A DNA stretch of 64,000 bases from a virus, in IMG/VR virus record IMGVR_UViG_3300009104_001827, positions 1 to 64,000 of that record. The stretch is one strand, 5' to 3'. The notes beneath the pieces are model-generated. The model made no database searches, was not told where the DNA came from, and saw nothing but the letters and a program-made list of their open reading frames with translations. Positions 51,271 to 59,192 of this stretch are shown here, in pieces. How positions within the stretch are numbered: position 1 is the stretch's first letter; each line of letters opens with the position of its first letter. The translations under genes and the position numbers were made by a program.

Positions 51271-51299
51271 ATAATAGTCTATATTTCTATATTTGTCAA
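51271..51299 (-). promoter_or_regulatory. Promoter of the porin-like gene
   Basis: TTGACA (51299-51294), 17-bp spacer, TATTAT (51276-51271), nine bases, ATG at 51261. Confidence 0.85.
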
Positions 51300-51305
51300 G
51301 TAAAA

Positions 51306-51905
51306 TTACGCTATTCTAATGGTTTTCCATGATACGCAGTTATTTTCTATTAACTTTTTAATGTGGCGCTGCTTTGGGCTCAGCTGGGCCTTTCCGCTTT
51401 TTATTTCTGTGAAAACCACCTCATCATCCTCAAATACAACATAATCTATAGGCTGCCCTAGGAATATTGCGTTCTCTGGATTGTAGGTAAAGTCTTCAAG
51501 GAAGGGCGCCAACTTCTCGGCTATATGCCCAAGCCTAACCTCTCCGCTTTTCTTTTGGGATAGTATCTTCTTTCTGGCCTCGGTTTCCTCTGTCAATTTT
51601 TTAGATAGCGCCACCGCGCTTTCTTCAAGCTTATTTTTTTCCTTATTAAAATCAGATCTCTCTATCTTGAGGTTATCGTTGGCTGTTGCGAGGGTCTCTC
51701 TTAGGCCTAGAATCGTGGAACAAAGTGTTTCTTGAGATTTCGCACAAGACTTTAACTCGTCCTTGTATTGCTCTAATTGATCGTCAGTAAGCTTAAGCTT
51801 CGCATCCGCCCGGGATATCTTGCCGCTTTCCCTTAGCAATTTTACATTCAGCAAAATAACTACCGCGACAAGCGCGGAGATAACCAATGATAGTCCAAGT
51901 ATCAT
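51306..51905 (-). CDS. Membrane-anchored Holliday-junction resolvase-like nuclease (Endonuc_Holl)
   Basis: 199 residues. N-terminal membrane helix (MILGLSLVISALVAVVILLN), a long coiled coil to about 120, then EVRLGHIAEKLAPFLEDFTY, AIFLGQPIDYVVF, EVVFTEIKSGKAQLSPKQRH. This matches the Endonuc_Holl (PF10107) PD-(D/E)xK core: PID...E-I-K. Membrane tethering of such a nuclease is the family's usual form. Activity unproven. Stop overlaps the downstream region. Confidence 0.8.
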   Translation of the reverse strand: MILGLSLVISALVAVVILLNVKLLRESGKISRADAKLKLTDDQLEQYKDELKSCAKSQETLCSTILGLRETLATANDNLKIERSDFNKEKNKLEESAVALSKKLTEETEARKKILSQKKSGEVRLGHIAEKLAPFLEDFTYNPENAIFLGQPIDYVVFEDDEVVFTEIKSGKAQLSPKQRHIKKLIENNCVSWKTIRIA

Positions 51906-52099
51906 TCAGTGGATATATTATTCTTCTCGCAATAAGCGACACTATACCCCACCTTAAAGCTGAAACGCTCAACAAATAAAACCATGCCCATAATGACCCA
52001 TGGCTCCCACGTATCAATCTTAAAATTGGAGAATATTAAAAACCCAATAATAATTAATGGGCAGAATTTATTTAACGAATAATCAAGAATCGCCTGCAT
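51902..52099 (-). CDS. Membrane protein (65 aa)
   Basis: FCPLIIIGFLIFSNF and PWVIMGMVLFVERF helices. ATGA overlap with the nuclease gene. Unrecognised. Confidence 0.55.
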   Translation of the reverse strand: MQAILDYSLNKFCPLIIIGFLIFSNFKIDTWEPWVIMGMVLFVERFSFKVGYSVAYCEKNNISTE

Positions 52100-52289
52100 C
52101 TTTTTTCTTTTTTGAGGGTTTTTTATGCGCCCAAGTCACTGCGGGCTCTATAATAAATTTCCTATTAAGTTCATCTGTAATGTCTGAAGCTATAGTATCC
52201 ACTGTACTCTCTTCCCCAAGAGAAAGTTTATACTTTTTATAACTCCCAATAGTTCTCTTTATTGTCTCTTTTAGATTAATTTTGTTCAT
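52083..52289 (-). CDS. Basic helical protein (68 aa)
   Basis: MNKINLKETIKRTIGSYKKY, TIASDITDELNRKFI, Lys-rich end KKPSKKKKD. Overlaps its neighbour. Unrecognised. Confidence 0.55.
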   Translation of the reverse strand: MNKINLKETIKRTIGSYKKYKLSLGEESTVDTIASDITDELNRKFIIEPAVTWAHKKPSKKKKDAGDS

Positions 52290-52291
52290 GT

Positions 52292-52717
52292 TTAAATGTC
52301 TGTGCTCCCAAAGCCTCCATCTCCTCTGTCGGAGTCAGAGAGGTTACTGTCTTCTGTTATTTTCATAAATGGAATTTCAAATACAAGTAACTGTCCAATT
52401 TTATCTTGTATATCATACTCTTTATTTGTATCATTGTCAATACTAAACCTTAATTTTATTTCTCCCCTGTACCCTGCGTCGATAACGCCAACGCAATTTC
52501 TTAGCATTAAATTTGTTTTTGATACGCTTGACCTCGAAAAAAGAAGGCCGACACAGAAAGCCGGGATCTCCATTGCAAGCCCCGTACCATACTCGATAAA
52601 GCTGTATTTTTTATTTACCTCTTTAGAAATTGCCACAAGATCAATTCCTGCATCAGTGGGATGCGCTCTGCTTGGGATCTGCGCTTTAGGGTCTAATTTT
52701 TTGAATTTAATATACAT
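52292..52717 (-). CDS. dut: dUTPase (dUTP diphosphatase)
   Basis: 141 residues. Hydrolyses dUTP to dUMP and PPi, keeping uracil out of DNA and feeding dTMP synthesis. Motifs: PTDAGIDLVA (I), SRSSVSKTNLML (II), NCVGVIDAGYRGEIKLRF (III), DKIGQLLVFEIP (IV), DRGDGGFGSTDI (V, P-loop-like). Overlaps the dCMP deaminase gene by 25 bp, so the two are co-expressed. Confidence 0.95.
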   Translation of the reverse strand: MYIKFKKLDPKAQIPSRAHPTDAGIDLVAISKEVNKKYSFIEYGTGLAMEIPAFCVGLLFSRSSVSKTNLMLRNCVGVIDAGYRGEIKLRFSIDNDTNKEYDIQDKIGQLLVFEIPFMKITEDSNLSDSDRGDGGFGSTDI

Positions 52718-53181
52718 TGCTGTTCCACTGTTATATTTGCCTTTTTTAAAAAATTGATCGCCTCCTGAGATTTATAAAATTCCCTAAACACGACTCTTTT
52801 TATTCCTGATTGAATTATTAGTTTTGAGCATTCTACGCATGGGGATATTGTTATGTACATTGTTGCTCCATCACTCGACTGAGTGGATTTCGCTAGTTTA
52901 GTAATTGCGTTACTCTCCGCATGAAGAACTTCCGGCTTTGTTTTAAGTTTGTAGGTGCCCTCAACTAACTGACCCTCATCATCTACGACCAACTTAGGAG
53001 AAGGAACCTTGATTTCGCACTCATTATTAAATCCCGAAGGGGTTCCGTTGTATCCATCTGAAATAATTGCTCCATCCTTAACAATTAGACAACCCACTTT
53101 TCTTCTTAAGGCTTTAGAAAGTTGTCCCCAAGTATTCGCCATGTCTAAATAGGCCCTATCAAAATCTGCCTGCGACGGCAT
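52693..53181 (-). CDS. dCMP deaminase
   Basis: 162 residues. Zinc-dependent deaminase making dUMP from dCMP. Zinc site: EVLHAESNAI (His-Ala-Glu) and ISPCVECSKLIIQSGI (Pro-Cys-x-x-Cys). The 40-residue insert between VGCLIV and HAE is usual for phage/ComEB-like enzymes. Works with the dUTPase that overlaps it. Confidence 0.93.
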   Translation of the reverse strand: MPSQADFDRAYLDMANTWGQLSKALRRKVGCLIVKDGAIISDGYNGTPSGFNNECEIKVPSPKLVVDDEGQLVEGTYKLKTKPEVLHAESNAITKLAKSTQSSDGATMYITISPCVECSKLIIQSGIKRVVFREFYKSQEAINFLKKANITVEQQCILNSKN

Positions 53182-53182
53182 A

Positions 53183-53341
53183 TTAATTAATTTCCCATGT
53201 CTGGCGATTCATTTTAAATTGCTTTACTTTATACCACCAAAAAAAGGGAAGTGCAAGGGCGTGTCCTATAACATATATAATTACTAATGTCCCAAGCCAC
53301 ACCCAGAAGCTACTGAAAATAAATTGAAAAAAATCTGTCAC
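53183..53341 (-). CDS. Small membrane protein (52 aa, GTG start)
   Basis: GTG at 53341 overlaps the upstream TGA (GTGA). MTDFFQFIFSSFWVWLGTLV, IIYVIGHALALPFFWWYKV: one membrane helix. Unrecognised. Confidence 0.55.
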   Translation of the reverse strand: MTDFFQFIFSSFWVWLGTLVIIYVIGHALALPFFWWYKVKQFKMNRQTWEIN

Positions 53342-53835
53342 TTCTCCCAAACCTGTGCGCCTTCAAGTTGAATAATATCCTTGGAAAGGATCTGCGTAAT
53401 TTGACATCGAGTTTTAGGGTTTTGGTAAATTCTGTATTTCGCTTCTCGCGGCGTAGCTACAAAAGGTAGATCCCACCTGATTTTGCCCTTGGAAGAATTA
53501 ACGTAATCAAGTAAGGCTTTCCTGCTCACCACAATGTAGTCATGGCTTCGTTCAAAAGCAATAAAGTGTGCAATTCCATAAATCCAGCCATCTACCCCTC
53601 CGCTACCTTTAAATTCAATCCAGATCCATCTGTCCAAATACTTTGAGGGTTTCGGGGACTTCCTTCGCTTGACCGCGACAAGCATATGCACCTCTTTATT
53701 TCTTGCCTTATAGACTCCCTTCATGTTGAAGTCTATTCCCTTTCTTGACATCTCTCTGGAGCACTTTTCTATTTTGTACCCCCTATCTAGGGCCAAATCG
53801 AGGAAACTTTTTGCTTCCGGCTCTATGACTTCCAT
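53338..53835 (-). CDS. Putative PD-(D/E)xK-like phage protein (165 aa)
   Basis: KGIDFNMKGVYKARNKEVH, RWIWIEFKGSGGVDGWIYGI, AHFIAFERSHDYIVVSRKAL. The E-F-K centre and flanking strands resemble nuclease-fold proteins of phages, but a complete catalytic triad is not evident. Overlaps the downstream GTG gene. Confidence 0.5.
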   Translation of the reverse strand: MEVIEPEAKSFLDLALDRGYKIEKCSREMSRKGIDFNMKGVYKARNKEVHMLVAVKRRKSPKPSKYLDRWIWIEFKGSGGVDGWIYGIAHFIAFERSHDYIVVSRKALLDYVNSSKGKIRWDLPFVATPREAKYRIYQNPKTRCQITQILSKDIIQLEGAQVWEK

Positions 53836-53841
53836 TTTAGG

Positions 53842-54054
53842 TTACCAAATTTTATTAGGTTTTTCGACTTCCTTGACGATTATTTCGCTATCTTCCTTTG
53901 ACAGACCAAGGGTTTTGTGAGATAAAGCTAGTGCGCTCCGTAATTTTGCCGCTCTTTCCTGGGCGGATTTACGAGAAGAATAATTTATGTCCTCGACCCT
54001 TCTGCCGTTTCGAGTAACAACAAAGACGCTAGAAATTTTAGGCATTTTTGCCAA
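53842..54054 (-). CDS. Small protein (70 aa)
   Basis: ISSVFVVTRNGRRVEDINYS, AQERAAKLRSALALSHK. A strand-turn then helix plan like a DUF2188-type small protein. Unrecognised. Confidence 0.5.
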   Translation of the reverse strand: MAKMPKISSVFVVTRNGRRVEDINYSSRKSAQERAAKLRSALALSHKTLGLSKEDSEIIVKEVEKPNKIW

Positions 54055-54059
54055 CGTAA

Positions 54060-54383
54060 CTATGCCGTTGTCGTTGTGGTTTCTTCTGACGTTTCGTCAG
54101 TGGTTTCTTCTGACGTTTCGTCAGTGGTTTCTTCTGACGTTTCACCAGTGGTTTCCTCCTCGCCAGGACCATCTCCGGATTCCCTCAACTCTTGGGCAAT
54201 TTCTTGCGCGCGAATATTTGTCAAGACCTCCTCAATTTGGGCGTCCTCCATGCCTTCTACCTCTTCCTTTGCTCTCTCGAGCGCCTTCTCTTGTACAATT
54301 TGAAGGGTTTGCTGCAAGGTGGCTTGCTGTAGGAAGGAGTTGGCGAGGGCCAATGTGACTTTATTTTTATCTGTATCGTTCAT
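54060..54383 (-). CDS. Helical protein with ETTDETSE repeats (107 aa)
   Basis: Helical first 65 residues (LANSFLQQATLQQTLQIVQE), then a low-complexity tail of three TSEETTD-type octapeptides encoded by 24-bp tandem repeats at 54076-54147. Acidic tail; function unknown. Confidence 0.6.
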   Translation of the reverse strand: MNDTDKNKVTLALANSFLQQATLQQTLQIVQEKALERAKEEVEGMEDAQIEEVLTNIRAQEIAQELRESGDGPGEEETTGETSEETTDETSEETTDETSEETTTTTA

Positions 54384-54448
54384 ATGTAGTTAAGTTATTG
54401 GGTTAATGTTCAATTTAATTATAGAATCTAAGATGCACTTTATAAAAT

Positions 54449-54643
54449 TTATTTTTCATTTTTTTTGTTTTTTTCTTGAGCAGTATTTATCTCTAAAACT
54501 TTCGCGATGCATCCCGTCAGGGACCCGCTCCTGCAGGTCTCATTAAACATTGCTCTTGCTGTTTGCTTATCCAGTGCGTGATAATATCTTTTGTGAGGGG
54601 ACTTGTCCCCATCTAGCTCGTATTTAACTAAAAAAAGACTCAT
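54449..54643 (-). CDS. Small protein (64 aa)
   Basis: MSLFLVKYELDGDKSPHKRY, DKQTARAMFNETCRSGSLTG. Strand then helix, Lys-rich end. ATGA overlap upstream. Unrecognised. Confidence 0.55.
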   Translation of the reverse strand: MSLFLVKYELDGDKSPHKRYYHALDKQTARAMFNETCRSGSLTGCIAKVLEINTAQEKNKKNEK

Positions 54644-55011
54644 TGCTTATTACTCTTGAGTACACGCTTAATTCGTATCTTTTCCCCGTGCATTAGTAAT
54701 AAGTTTAGAAATTTAGAAATTTTATTTCTCTGAAGCGTTTTTCGTGACTCCTTCATGGGAACACCATAGGTTCTCGTCGCTCCTAAGAAATCTTTATAAG
54801 CCCTATTGAAAGATTTGAAATCTTCCCGAGACAACTCTTGCTCGAGCGACAAAATATCCGCATGATTGCAAACTAAGGTTCCTATTTGAGCTACAATGGT
54901 TGTGTTGTCTTTTTTGGAAACAATCCTTTTTCCTTCCACAGTCGCGCCAATATTAGGCGCATCTCCTGGGGAATCTTTTGACTTGAAGAAGGACTTTAGT
55001 TTCTCGAACAT
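54640..55011 (-). CDS. Basic hypothetical protein (123 aa)
   Basis: MFEKLKSFFKSKDSPGDAPN, SLEQELSREDFKSFNRAYKD, KISKFLNLLLMHGEKIRIKR. Starts 5 bp downstream of the tmRNA 3' end. Unrecognised. Confidence 0.6.
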   Translation of the reverse strand: MFEKLKSFFKSKDSPGDAPNIGATVEGKRIVSKKDNTTIVAQIGTLVCNHADILSLEQELSREDFKSFNRAYKDFLGATRTYGVPMKESRKTLQRNKISKFLNLLLMHGEKIRIKRVLKSNKQ

Positions 55012-55015
55012 AAAT

Positions 55016-55391
<376 letters not shown>

Positions 55392-55414
55392 AAAGGATTT
55401 TCCCTAGATTAATA

Positions 55415-55723
55415 TTACACCAAAGCAGCGGGAAGTTCTTCGGAAGCTTTCTCCGTGCTTTCTGTGGACGCCTGGTCCGAGGTTGTTGATGCCGCAGCCT
55501 CAGGAGATACCGAACGATACATCACGTAATCGGGCGCACGCTCGTTTTCTGTCTTGCCCTTATTGGAAAAGACTACTACCTTCACCTTTTCTGTTACCCC
55601 AGGCATGGTTTCGATTTCGACATGACCAGTGAGGTACTTCTGGCCTTTGCCCTGGCGTACCCACAAAGCTCCGAGCTCTCGTTCACGCCATTCTGAATTA
55701 GTGTTTTCTTTTGTTTCACTCAT
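55415..55723 (-). CDS. DUF736-like protein (102 aa)
   Basis: Residues 12-75: RERELGALWVRQGKGQKYLT, GHVEIETMPGVTEKVKVVVF, KTENERAPDYVMYRS. The A-L-W ... K-x-E-N-x-x-A-P-D-Y plan fits DUF736-type phage/plasmid proteins. Ser/Glu-rich tail. Function unknown. Confidence 0.65.
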   Translation of the reverse strand: MSETKENTNSEWRERELGALWVRQGKGQKYLTGHVEIETMPGVTEKVKVVVFSNKGKTENERAPDYVMYRSVSPEAAASTTSDQASTESTEKASEELPAALV

Positions 55724-55745
55724 AGTTTTTAATTGTTAAGGATAT

Positions 55746-55774
55746 AGTATAGGTTATTTTGAATAGAATGTCAA
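55746..55774 (-). promoter_or_regulatory. Sigma-70-type promoter with leader
   Basis: TTGACA (55774-55769), 17-bp spacer, TATACT (55751-55746); leader about 20 nt to ATG 55723. Reads on into the tmRNA. Confidence 0.8.
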
Positions 55775-55799
55775 GAACTTTTTTTGTGTAAATTGGGAT

Positions 55800-56105
55800 G
55801 TGTTGCTTTTAATTGATTCTGAACTCACTGAACCGCCTTCATCGGTGACGCTGTTTAGGGATATAACGCTTTATGCTGCCACCTTTAAAAAGATGGACAT
55901 AATTCTGGAGGCAAAACCCGTAATGCAGGACTACTATTATAAATGGCTCAAGGAGCGCGGCGCATTTGACTTTATAAAGGACATATTGGACTACGAAAAG
56001 GAGTACGGCAAAACAATTCGATATAGGTTCGGCGGTCACGCAGGAAACGTTAGTGTGAGAAGTATAGGTTACCATAACTTTCAAAGGATTATAGGCTCAA
56101 TTTAA
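55800..56105 (+). CDS. Plus-strand hypothetical protein (101 aa, GTG/TTG start)
   Basis: Start GTG at 55800 (TTG at 55803 possible). FRDITLYAATFKKMDIILEA, KPVMQDYYYKWLKERGAFDF, IRYRFGGHAGNVSVRSIG. It is protein-like in composition and isolated on the plus strand, converging on 56102..56887. Unrecognised. Confidence 0.5.
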   Translation: MLLLIDSELTEPPSSVTLFRDITLYAATFKKMDIILEAKPVMQDYYYKWLKERGAFDFIKDILDYEKEYGKTIRYRFGGHAGNVSVRSIGYHNFQRIIGSI

Positions 56106-56887
56106 TACTTAAAGTAGTCAAAAGACGAATGATTATAGGAAAACCTTCCCAAATATATCTTTCTAGAGTCTCCGCCTGACTCATACCCCTTCGTAATCGG
56201 AGACCAATTTGGAAACTCACCTGAGATAACCCTTAAGAGGTTGTGTTCTATTTTCCATGGATCAACACTGTGAAGACTGTTGAAAAGAGTGAGATACTTA
56301 ATTGCAATCTTCTCTCTTGTCTTTGACGGAAAAATAGGATAGACCGTAGCAAACGTTCCTGCCTTCCGCCTGGAAAACTCAATCCCGTGAGGGTTTTTGG
56401 GTATGTGAAGTTGGAAAAATTTATTTAAGAAAAATATTAATGGCCTGCTGAAGATATATGAGTATCTATCTTCGCTCACCTGATCGCCAGCGAAGCTTAT
56501 TACGTTCACTTTCTTTGGGCAAGTCTTAATATATGCTGACTTTGTAATTACTTGGGATTCAATATTAAATTTGAGCCCGAGATTGACGCCCGCAAGGCCA
56601 GTGTCCCTGTTCCCCAGGCAAGCGGAGCTATTTGAGCAAAGATTTAATAGGGCTGATTTATATCTCGAGCTACTTGTGAAGCCCCTCAAAAAGCGATCTG
56701 AAAATTTTGGAAATTCGTCTAGTATTTTGCAGTATCCCTTGATGGAGATGATCTTGTCGCGCGTATAATTAATTCCTACTCCATCCAGGCACCTGTGGAC
56801 AATTTTGAATTGCCTGCAATAATCCCCAAACTCCTTGAACTCCTCGCGCGAGAAAGTTTTATGGAGGTGATTAAGTATGTCGTCCAC
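56102..56887 (-). CDS. Hypothetical protein (261 aa)
   Basis: Soluble, rich in Phe/Ser/Lys. Segments FGDYCRQFKIVHRCLDGVGI, VNVISFAGDQVSEDRYSYI, FVKNPHGIEFSRRKAG-like. Its neighbours are modification and nucleotide enzymes (57-62 kb). I could not assign a family. Confidence 0.6.
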   Translation of the reverse strand: MDDILNHLHKTFSREEFKEFGDYCRQFKIVHRCLDGVGINYTRDKIISIKGYCKILDEFPKFSDRFLRGFTSSSRYKSALLNLCSNSSACLGNRDTGLAGVNLGLKFNIESQVITKSAYIKTCPKKVNVISFAGDQVSEDRYSYIFSRPLIFFLNKFFQLHIPKNPHGIEFSRRKAGTFATVYPIFPSKTREKIAIKYLTLFNSLHSVDPWKIEHNLLRVISGEFPNWSPITKGYESGGDSRKIYLGRFSYNHSSFDYFKY

Positions 56888-56923
56888 TGTCTTTGTTTTT
56901 TTGTCGAAAAATTTTTTTCAATC

Positions 56924-57565
56924 TTACGTTATATTAAAATGAGTCGAGTATGCTGATTTGCAGATTTCATAGAAAAAATAATTCTCTTTAGGGGTATACT
57001 CAGGGGAAAGACAAACAAAAAGATAGTCAAAATCTATGCTAAGTATTTCTTTGTTTAATCTAGTCTCAACAAATATTGAGGGCTTCTGCTTGATGCAAAA
57101 ATCCTCGCTATCGTGCGTAAAGGCAAGCTTGCTAGTAAAAAGAACATTTCTCGCATCAATAATGTCATAGCTTCTGTCCTTGTAATACGCTTCACAGAAC
57201 AATTCCACCATCTCTTCTGAGAATTCCTCTGAATAGGGCTGCTTGATCCAGGTATAAGAATTAAGATTTAAGTTTAGCGCAGACCATAATACCCAATCTG
57301 ATGAGCCTGCTATGCCCGCTCGAACTTCGGCAATTGATGCTTCCTTCTCATAAAAAATATCATGATGGAGATCTACGTTATAGATGTCGAGCTCTCCGTC
57401 GATGCCGTTAAGCATATCTAGTATATCTGCATGATACTGTGCCAATGCCACCCTAGACTTATCTTTTATCCCATGCAGCGCTTTAATAAATAAATCGAAA
57501 ACCTCGACCATATCATGTGTGTCCAGGCAATAATCTATATCTATGGATAATATTTTTTTATTCAT
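56924..57565 (-). CDS. UPF0489/arginase-like protein (tentative)
   Basis: ATG at 57565 (MNKKILSIDIDYCLD). The start ILSIDIDYCLDTHDM and the ELDIYNVDLHHDIF segment (Asp/His pairs) recall UPF0489, an arginase-fold family with a D-x-x-H-H metal site. A second ILSIDFDYLFVC near the end repeats the strand pattern. No substrate inferred. Confidence 0.45.
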   Translation of the reverse strand: MNKKILSIDIDYCLDTHDMVEVFDLFIKALHGIKDKSRVALAQYHADILDMLNGIDGELDIYNVDLHHDIFYEKEASIAEVRAGIAGSSDWVLWSALNLNLNSYTWIKQPYSEEFSEEMVELFCEAYYKDRSYDIIDARNVLFTSKLAFTHDSEDFCIKQKPSIFVETRLNKEILSIDFDYLFVCLSPEYTPKENYFFYEICKSAYSTHFNIT

Positions 57566-58079
57566 TGAAGCAAAAAACATTTACCTGAATCATCGGGGCG
57601 TCACATTCGAGGAGTATGTCGAAAAACCTATCTGCCTTGGGCGGCGCGCTCACTAACCTATTATGTTTGGGGTGACACCTATGATACTTTGCTTCTTGTC
57701 GTAATTGCAGAGGTAGGATCTCATTAGGGGAATAAAAAAGAGAGCCCCCCGTAAAGTTGGCGCCCTCGGACAAAAAATATATGACGTGTTTATTAATATC
57801 TCTGCCGTCATACTGCTGGTAATCATGAGGGCCCAGGGGTATGCTCTTGGCGGAAAAGGAATTTACGAGACACCCGTGGTCAGGCAAGGGGTCTTCGTAT
57901 CCAAGGTCCTCAAGAATACGAGCAGAAAGCCTGTTGAAAAATTTATTATTTATATTTTTAACGCTGTCGTGTAGAATTTTCGATTTGAATTTTCTAAGTT
58001 TATAGCGACGAGTAATATCGCTTGCACAAAAGTCAGCGAGGCGCGTCGGCAGAAAATCATCTTGGACTTCAATTTTCAC
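57558..58079 (-). CDS. 2-oxoglutarate/Fe(II) oxygenase-like protein
   Basis: 173 residues. The fold order fits prolyl-4-hydroxylase-type enzymes: GPHDYQQYDGRDINKHVIYF with His and Asp, NFTGGSLFYSP, then HNRLVSAPPKADRFFDIL and VNVFCF. The second metal His is not certain. Could hydroxylate a nucleotide, DNA base or protein. Overlaps 58069..58707. Confidence 0.5.
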   Translation of the reverse strand: MKIEVQDDFLPTRLADFCASDITRRYKLRKFKSKILHDSVKNINNKFFNRLSARILEDLGYEDPLPDHGCLVNSFSAKSIPLGPHDYQQYDGRDINKHVIYFLSEGANFTGGSLFYSPNEILPLQLRQEAKYHRCHPKHNRLVSAPPKADRFFDILLECDAPMIQVNVFCFNE

Positions 58080-58707
58080 TTTTCGAAAAAGACTTAAGTA
58101 ATACCTGAGACGGTACTACCTTGTTGAAATTATTTTTTGTAGTATTAAATATTTTAAGCCACCCAAACAATCTTCCCACCATCGGAAAGTATGATATATA
58201 GTCTCTGGGAACTTCCGCATCTAAAAGTAAAGCGGACATAGCGCAACCAACATTCATATGTACCGGCAACATCTCTTCCAGGGTAAGACAAAACCTCATT
58301 CGCTCCCTAATAAGATCCGGGAATGAGCGTATTAAGAATTTTACGCGGGGATCTCCGCCCCTAATTGAAGGATGCCCAAAGCCCGGAACCCTTTGGTCGG
58401 CGCAATGATATTCTCCGTAGACAACATCGGGGGAGCGTTGGTAATTTTCCTCGATAAAATATGCTATCTCATTGATTAATAAATGCTTGTCGCTTACGCA
58501 ATTTAGCCCTGCTGCTGCAGCGCTAGGAAATGAGGCCCCGCAATTCGCCGCAAGCGCAACCACGCAAGAACTCGGCGGCTCTGCAGGTTCCGGAAACTCA
58601 ATAAAGCTTGAGCAAATCGTGCTGCATAGCTCGTAAACTCTTTCGTCTTCCGTCTCTATGTTTAAATGAGAAAATATTGTTTTAAAAAAATTATATTCTA
58701 CATTCAT
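58069..58707 (-). CDS. Citrate-synthase-like protein with altered active site
   Basis: 212 residues, about half the usual length. VALAANCGASFPSAAAAGLN, VPGFGHPSIRGGDPRVKFLI and HMNVGCAMSALLLDAEVP, YFPMVGRLFGWL align with the citrate-synthase large-domain end and small domain: G-F-G-H keeps the His, the D-P-R keeps the Asp/Arg, but the N-V-D catalytic Asp is Gly. H-G-G-A is also missing. It may bind acyl-CoA without full synthase chemistry. Confidence 0.65.
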   Translation of the reverse strand: MNVEYNFFKTIFSHLNIETEDERVYELCSTICSSFIEFPEPAEPPSSCVVALAANCGASFPSAAAAGLNCVSDKHLLINEIAYFIEENYQRSPDVVYGEYHCADQRVPGFGHPSIRGGDPRVKFLIRSFPDLIRERMRFCLTLEEMLPVHMNVGCAMSALLLDAEVPRDYISYFPMVGRLFGWLKIFNTTKNNFNKVVPSQVLLKSFSKSEN

Positions 58708-59182
58708 ATTTATTCGCTACAATCTCGTAATCTAGTTTGGATTTCTTTGCAATATTTAAACAGCTATTAAATGAGGGTTTATTGTTTGTGGATATTTCCG
58801 TTAATACAAATTCAATACCTTTAATCCTGAGGGCTTCAAGAACCTTCGCGTGTAATTTCGTCGCAAGGCCTTGATTCCTATAAGCCTTTGCAATGACCGT
58901 AATAACTCCCACTGCGATTTTTTTATCGAGATCATATACTTGATTGAGGCATGTAGATGCGCAGCTAAAGGCAATTGGAACACTGGGCTCCTCAAAGGGG
59001 CCTGCGGAGACAAGGTATGCCGGATCTTGATTGATTAGCGTAGGTCTGACCTCTAGTGAGAAAAAATTATCTACATTCTTTCTTGTTGCCTTGAGTGGAA
59101 GATGGAGGCCCTCGTTTTCATTGAACGCCGCAAGGAGTAAATCCTTTATTTCTACCTCATCCGCCAGAGTGGCCTCCCTCAT
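58691..59182 (-). CDS. GNAT acetyltransferase-like protein
   Basis: 163 residues from ATG 59182 (MREATLADEV), 11 bp after the GMP-reductase stop. Acetyl-CoA-binding motif A: GVITVIAKAYRNQGLATKLH (R-x-x-G-x-A). VLTEISTNNKPSFNSCLNIA is motif B. Substrate unknown. Confidence 0.75.
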   Translation of the reverse strand: MREATLADEVEIKDLLLAAFNENEGLHLPLKATRKNVDNFFSLEVRPTLINQDPAYLVSAGPFEEPSVPIAFSCASTCLNQVYDLDKKIAVGVITVIAKAYRNQGLATKLHAKVLEALRIKGIEFVLTEISTNNKPSFNSCLNIAKKSKLDYEIVANKYECRI

Positions 59183-59192
59183 TAATCTATCA

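Noticed and set aside
53987-54358. Plus-strand frame with QWFLLTF repeats
   Set aside because: Antisense shadow of the 24-bp repeats in 54060..54383.
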